A stretch of DNA of 64,000 nucleotides from Vespertiliibacter pulmonis (GTDB lineage Bacteria; Pseudomonadota; Gammaproteobacteria; Enterobacterales; Pasteurellaceae), in the NCBI RefSeq assembly GCF_013377275.1, contig NZ_CP016615.1, positions 558,001-622,000 of the forward strand. The letters are read 5' to 3'. Every line of letters starts with the position of its first letter. Positions within the stretch are counted from its first letter, which is position 1. Shown piece after piece: positions 59,914 through 64,000 of this stretch. The notes under the pieces are model-generated. The model was not told where the DNA came from. It searched no databases and saw only the letters and a list, made by a program, of their open reading frames with translations. A program made the position numbers and the translations under genes.

Positions 59914-60939
59914 CTATAATTCAAAAGATGCTTTCCCTGGGAAATATTCTGACAAATAATTTAATAATTTTTCTTTAATAATTTCAAAATCCTCATTTGA
60001 TAAGGACGGTGAATCATTTAAACAAACAAATTTCGGTTTTGTACTATCACAAATCGCAATTGCCTTATCTAATTTTTCAATAGAATCAATATTTGTTTCA
60101 AAACCATCATCATATTTACAAGGAAAAAATTCACCCTTAGCTAATCGCCAATACCGATATAAATATTGTGTAAGATCAGTATTATGCCTAAAACGATTTG
60201 CTGAGCAAATTTGCATTTCATCGAAACATTTCTCTTTCACTTCTAATAATGTTTTTTTCAAATATGGAATAGGATGATGCCAATGCTCAAACCAAAAATA
60301 TTTTTTATAAACATTTTTCAACAAAAAATTACTTAACTTATTCTTAAATAGATATGTTTTAGCATAAAGCTTTGAACTATCTAAATTTGAAAGTGAGAAA
60401 TGTTTATTAATCAATGTTAAATTATTATTTAATGAGTTTACCCAAGTATCTTTACCAACTAATTTTTCAAACAATTTTCCTCTTGGAATCCAACCGTGAT
60501 TTAAAAAATCAACCGGTAAATTATCCATAAAAAAACGTTCTTTCTCTAAAGGTGAGAAAAAGAGAGTATCATCATTTAAATAAATAAAATAATCCGATAA
60601 TTCAGAAATATTTGGCAATGCCATCTCAATAGAGCTCGAATTAAACGTAGGTAAATGCGATACATTATCATAGATATCCGTATGTTTCACTAACACAACT
60701 TTACCAGAATCTAAATTCAGCCATTCTGGATAATGCCCACAAGTAATTAAATAGATCTTATTATACCAAGGGCAGTTCTTCTCTATTGATCGTAAAACAT
60801 ATTTTAAAGTCCCCATATCACGGTATCGTGCAACTGCATTAGAATCACTACTAGACTGATTTAAATCATATTCTTTTTTAGAATTCTGCCAATCAATATC
60901 TTGGTTATTTACCCAAGGTAATACAAAGTCAATTTTCAA
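59914..60939 (-). CDS. Stealth-family sugar-phosphate transferase, TTG start
   Basis: 341 residues if started at the TTG at 60939. That codon lies seven bases behind AGGAG and one base after the stop of the upstream gene, and gives the family N-terminus KIDFVLPWVNNQDIDW. The ATG at 60987 would overlap the polymerase gene. Stealth regions: CR1 DFVLPWVN, CR2 YRDMGTLKYVLRSIEKNCPWYNKIYLITCGHYPEWL and YFIYLNDDTLFFSPL, then later His-rich CR3/CR4-like segments (FEHWHHPIPYLKK, ANRFRHNTDLTQYLYRYW). Family members transfer hexose-1-phosphate from UDP-sugars, building phosphodiester-linked glycans. Confidence 0.87.
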   Translation of the reverse strand: MKIDFVLPWVNNQDIDWQNSKKEYDLNQSSSDSNAVARYRDMGTLKYVLRSIEKNCPWYNKIYLITCGHYPEWLNLDSGKVVLVKHTDIYDNVSHLPTFNSSSIEMALPNISELSDYFIYLNDDTLFFSPLEKERFFMDNLPVDFLNHGWIPRGKLFEKLVGKDTWVNSLNNNLTLINKHFSLSNLDSSKLYAKTYLFKNKLSNFLLKNVYKKYFWFEHWHHPIPYLKKTLLEVKEKCFDEMQICSANRFRHNTDLTQYLYRYWRLAKGEFFPCKYDDGFETNIDSIEKLDKAIAICDSTKPKFVCLNDSPSLSNEDFEIIKEKLLNYLSEYFPGKASFEL

Positions 60940-60940
60940 T

Positions 60941-62185
60941 TTATTCTCCTGAATTACGTATAATGTAATTATCTGGCAATATCTCATTAGTCAAGAATAA
61001 AACAGGTAATGGTGTATATAAAATCTTATTCCAAGAAGGCCAATAAATATCTCTATATTTATATAAGCTACCTAAAGACATAAAAATACTAGAACTAATA
61101 AAAATAAATATAAATATTTTCTTCAGAATTGTGAATTTTTTCTGGCATAATTCCATCACCAAAAATAGAATAAACAAAATAACAAATATATTATTTAACC
61201 TATCAAAAATAGTTCTAGATACAGATAAACAAGCTATACAAAAAAACAATACAATCAAAAAACTAGCCATTTTCTTACTTGCATATTTATTAACAAATAT
61301 AAAATATATACCCGCTACATAATAGGGTAATGGTTTTATATATTTTTCAAATACAATTGTATTTAAATTTGCATTCTCATAATACCCTGCGCCCCAAACG
61401 CCATCAGGATCAAAATATGAAGGATAATATAAATTATTACTACGTAATATAGGCTCTAAAAGCTCAATTATACTATAAAATAAACCTGAAGCACCAATAA
61501 TTAATATAAGATATGAGATGAGAATAATTCCTTTAGGTACTCTTCCTTTTAATATTAGAGAAACCAAAAAAGGTAATAATAATAATGCCGCAGATGCGTG
61601 GATACAGATAGAAAAAGCAGATAAACACAGAAAATAGATCTTTCCTCCTCTTATTACATAATTGGACATTGCATAAGTAAATAGAGAAAATGCACAAGCA
61701 TTTCTTAAACCATTAGCAGTATCCATAAATTTTATTTCATTAATTAAAAGAAAAAATCCTATTACCGTTAATAACTTAAAACTAATACTAGAAATATCTT
61801 TATTGAAAAAAGTATTAATAATTTTATAAAAAGATAAGAAATATAATATATAAGAAAAAAATGTTGTAGAAAATGGGATAAATTCTTTTGGCAACCCTAT
61901 ATTTATGATAAGCCAACTATATAATGAAAATATATAATCGACATTTCTACCATATTCATACACGTCAGAAACAGGAATATCCTTAAAGGTCAAAAACATA
62001 TCATAATGCCTTACAATATCCATTGTATCATAAGGGATCATCATATATCCTAAACACGCAATAAAAAAAGATAAAGAAAAATATCCAAATTTGTTATTAT
62101 TTATAATTGCTGATAGTGTAAATGGTAACATATATATAGGATAAACAATGCTACCAAGCAATATAATTATATTATTTTTTTTCAT
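60941..62185 (-). CDS. wzy: EpsG-family polysaccharide polymerase (Wzy)
   Basis: 414-residue polytopic membrane protein with about ten to eleven helices. The early segment DTMDIVRHYDMF followed by GRNVDYIFSLYSWLIINIGLP, and the later IHASAALLLLPFLVSLIL (His in the EpsG pattern), fit the EpsG family of polymerases. It should polymerise undecaprenyl-linked repeat units at the periplasmic face. Very AT-rich, typical of wzy genes. The stop codon touches the ribosome site of the Stealth gene. Confidence 0.78.
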   Translation of the reverse strand: MKKNNIIILLGSIVYPIYMLPFTLSAIINNNKFGYFSLSFFIACLGYMMIPYDTMDIVRHYDMFLTFKDIPVSDVYEYGRNVDYIFSLYSWLIINIGLPKEFIPFSTTFFSYILYFLSFYKIINTFFNKDISSISFKLLTVIGFFLLINEIKFMDTANGLRNACAFSLFTYAMSNYVIRGGKIYFLCLSAFSICIHASAALLLLPFLVSLILKGRVPKGIILISYLILIIGASGLFYSIIELLEPILRSNNLYYPSYFDPDGVWGAGYYENANLNTIVFEKYIKPLPYYVAGIYFIFVNKYASKKMASFLIVLFFCIACLSVSRTIFDRLNNIFVILFILFLVMELCQKKFTILKKIFIFIFISSSIFMSLGSLYKYRDIYWPSWNKILYTPLPVLFLTNEILPDNYIIRNSGE

Positions 62186-62204
62186 ATTATGAAAAAGACT
62201 CTAA

Positions 62205-62921
62205 CTAATAATAAGAGATAACACCAACTTTATCAGACAGAATTTTAACACTATCTTGATTCCCCTTTGTAATACTCCAATTACTATCTTTTACCTTATA
62301 GCCTTCACCATATCGCCCAATTAAATGATCTACAACAGGCTCAGGAATAGGATAATTTTCATTTTTAAAGCTAATACTTCCTATACTAGAAATAGGTAAT
62401 GATATTTCTCTTACTACTAAACCACCCAATTTCTGAATAGTACCAATACGGCTCATTCCATTTTCTGGGATAAAATCATGATAATAAGCATAATTATCAT
62501 CTATTTTTGTATAGAAAAAGATATCAACATTAATATTATTAATTTGATAAGTTAATTCTAAACCATATTGCCCATTATCAATTTTAATATCTCTAATTTT
62601 TTTAAAACCATATTTCTCAAATATAGAATGGAGCTGAGTAGAATAATCTGTCAGCCACATCCCAACATCTATATCACAGTCATGCTCAATAAAATTATTT
62701 TCTCTAACTGCACCAAGCAATGTACCAAAATCTAACCAATAATCACATTTCAATTCTTTAAATACTTTATCAAGAGATTGTAAAGTCTGTTCATTATATT
62801 TTTTGAAATTCTTATTTTCTTTATAAAAATTATACTTACCAATTGTATTTTCATAAAAAAATAGTACAAATTTTTTCAATCTTTGATTTTTATCTAAGAA
62901 AAACTTTAACCTTGTAAGCAT
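62205..62921 (-). CDS. LicD-like (fukutin-related) phosphotransferase
   Basis: 238 residues, soluble. Core WLDFGTLLGAVRENNFIEHDCDIDVGMW (about 62-90) with the D-x-D metal motif of the LicD/FKRP nucleotidyltransferase fold. LicD moves phosphocholine from CDP-choline; relatives move glycerol- or ribitol-phosphate from CDP-polyols. No licA/licB/licC genes are here, while a TagD-like CDP-glycerol maker is next door, so glycerol-phosphate transfer is the more likely role (inference). Confidence 0.82.
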   Translation of the reverse strand: MLTRLKFFLDKNQRLKKFVLFFYENTIGKYNFYKENKNFKKYNEQTLQSLDKVFKELKCDYWLDFGTLLGAVRENNFIEHDCDIDVGMWLTDYSTQLHSIFEKYGFKKIRDIKIDNGQYGLELTYQINNINVDIFFYTKIDDNYAYYHDFIPENGMSRIGTIQKLGGLVVREISLPISSIGSISFKNENYPIPEPVVDHLIGRYGEGYKVKDSNWSITKGNQDSVKILSDKVGVISYY

Positions 62922-62929
62922 ACTGCCTC

Positions 62930-63400
62930 TTATTTCATACTAGATTTAACTGCTTTAATAATATTCAAAGCAGAATGTAATGAGTTTTCTAATGCTTCAC
63001 ACTCTATTGTTGATATTTTTGATAACGCTCTCTTTATATCTGTTGTAGAAATATCTTCTGTTCTTTCTAAGTAAACAACCTGACAAACATCGGAAAGTTC
63101 ATCAAATTTACCCTTCCAGTCATCACCAATACCGAAAATATCTGCTTTATATTTTATCACATCATCTCTCTTCTGCTCCCAGTCATTTTCAGGAAAAACA
63201 TCATCAACATATTTACAAGAAAGTAAAATCTCTTTTCTTTCATCATAAGAGAAAAATGATTTTTTCCCTTTAATCATATTAAATTGATCTGTTGAAATTC
63301 CAACAATTAATCTATCTCCTAAAGCTCTCAGTCTTTTCAATAATCTAATATGACCAACATGAAATAAATCAAATGTCCCATAAGTAATAACTGTTTTCAT
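62930..63400 (-). CDS. Cytidylyltransferase, glycerol-3-phosphate type (TagD-like)
   Basis: 156 residues. The HxGH nucleotidyltransferase motif in YGTFDLFHVGHIRLLKRL (about 6-23) and the late ERTEDISTTDIKR match TagD/GCT enzymes, which make CDP-glycerol. Starts within a 4-base overlap (ATGA) with wzx and has GAGGAG just ahead. About 25 residues longer than B. subtilis TagD at the C-terminus, with an added helical tail. Related enzymes use choline- or ethanolamine-phosphate, so the substrate is not certain. Confidence 0.85.
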   Translation of the reverse strand: MKTVITYGTFDLFHVGHIRLLKRLRALGDRLIVGISTDQFNMIKGKKSFFSYDERKEILLSCKYVDDVFPENDWEQKRDDVIKYKADIFGIGDDWKGKFDELSDVCQVVYLERTEDISTTDIKRALSKISTIECEALENSLHSALNIIKAVKSSMK

Positions 63401-64000
63401 AAGCTCCTCTTATTTCTATAATAAAAAAGCAATCCAATACGTAATAATAAAATTATTGATTCTGTTATAATTACAAGAAAAATTACAGTTAGTGGGTATA
63501 TATTATCCACTAAATATAAATACAATATACCAATGAAATGACACACTGCACCAATAATTACCGTATAATTTGCTAAATAAACTCTTTTAATAGCAGCAAA
63601 TCCTGGATATCCAATAGAAACTGACAGAAATGTAATACACATTAGAAATAAGAAATAATCTAATATAATTCCACCATCAATAAATGGTTCTCCAAAAATC
63701 AATGCCATTATTTCAGCGCTAAAAAATGATACCACATAGCAACCTATACAGAATGGAAAGAATATAAGTAATACTAATTTTAATAATAAACTTAGATTCC
63801 CGGTTCTTGTGGTATATGGGTACATCGCTTGAGAAACAATGCTTGCGACACCACTTCCTGCACCATATAATTTTTCAGCTGAACCATATAACCCTACGAT
63901 ATGAGGACTATGAAAATACCCTAATAATAGAACATTTCCCGTTGTATAAATAGAAACTGCAACCCTTGAAATAAAAAAATTGCTACTATATTTTAACTCT
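63397..64000 (-). CDS. wzx: O-unit flippase Wzx, C-terminal part (cut by window end)
   Basis: The frame stays open to base 64000 and lacks its start, so about 200 C-terminal residues are seen. Segments FFISRVAVSIYTTGNVLLLG, VGLYGSAEKLYGAGSGVASIV and SQAMYPYTTR are the typical Wzx/PST-family middle, followed by hydrophobic helices to the end. It should flip the undecaprenyl-linked repeat unit. The stop overlaps the TagD-like start by four bases. An ATG at 63825 is internal, not the true start. Confidence 0.9.
   Translation of the reverse strand, partial: ELKYSSNFFISRVAVSIYTTGNVLLLGYFHSPHIVGLYGSAEKLYGAGSGVASIVSQAMYPYTTRTGNLSLLLKLVLLIFFPFCIGCYVVSFFSAEIMALIFGEPFIDGGIILDYFLFLMCITFLSVSIGYPGFAAIKRVYLANYTVIIGAVCHFIGILYLYLVDNIYPLTVIFLVIITESIILLLRIGLLFYYRNKRSL

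Noticed and set aside
62205..62921. Phosphocholine decoration as in lic1
   Set aside because: No licA, licB or licC genes and no CAAT repeats are in the window; the neighbouring TagD-like gene points to a polyol phosphate instead.
63397..63825. Complete small membrane protein starting at 63825
   Set aside because: The frame is open upstream to the window end and carries Wzx-typical sequence, so this is the C-terminal part of a cut gene.

Overview
The window looks like a chromosomal segment of a Pasteurellaceae bacterium from the Actinobacillus/Mannheimia/Bibersteinia/Haemophilus ducreyi side of the family. Evidence: AT-rich DNA; housekeeping proteins close to Haemophilus and E. coli homologues; and many copies of the DNA-uptake core ACAAGCGGT (the Apl-type uptake signal sequence, USS), often as inverted pairs behind genes. 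I cannot name a species. No insertion sequence, integrase, phage gene or CRISPR array was seen.

Layout. 1-70: the 3' end of a tRNA-Asp and its terminator, possibly the tail of an rRNA operon. 70-4,090: a Slam-type outer-membrane lipoprotein exporter and a TbpB-like surface lipoprotein, probably its substrate. 4,090-5,900: tuf behind four tRNA genes (Thr-Tyr-Gly-Thr), the classic tufB arrangement. 6,000-14,330: coaA, trmN6, rraA, a DcuB-type carrier, aphA, a small DUF2322-like gene, ftsN and thiPQ. 14,500-14,980: a tRNA-Gly/tRNA-Leu pair duplicated exactly. 15,000-24,500: mfd, pepT, dnaA-dnaN-recF and arcA. 24,600-41,040: metabolic, transport and envelope genes (cdd, folB, plsY, dppA-like, fbp, mpl, satP, potD, ubiD, znuA, lpxB, a porin, pirin, DUF896, an HxlR regulator, asd). 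41,350-45,640: ptsH-ptsI-crr and miaB. 45,720-47,650: two tandem paralogous lipoproteins with an RsiV/DUF3298-like domain. 47,750-51,870: the rpsU-dnaG-rpoD operon.

51,990-64,000 is the accessory part, a surface-polysaccharide locus. rmlB-rmlA make dTDP-4-keto-6-deoxyglucose. A divergent WaaL-like O-antigen ligase follows. Then comes a tightly packed minus-strand operon, in transcription order: wzx flippase (cut by the window end), a TagD-like cytidylyltransferase, a LicD-like transferase, an EpsG-family polymerase, a Stealth phosphotransferase, a GT2 glycosyltransferase, a DegT aminotransferase, a PglC-like initiating transferase and a membrane UDP-HexNAc 4,6-dehydratase. My reading is a Wzx/Wzy-dependent O antigen that starts with a 4-amino-4,6-dideoxy-HexNAc, carries phosphodiesters (Stealth) and perhaps phosphoglycerol (TagD + LicD), so it could be zwitterionic. 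The glycan structure is inferred.

The least described parts are the Slam/lipoprotein pair with its stacked palindromes and UUCG hairpin, the tandem DUF3298 lipoproteins, and the TagD-LicD-Stealth gene set.
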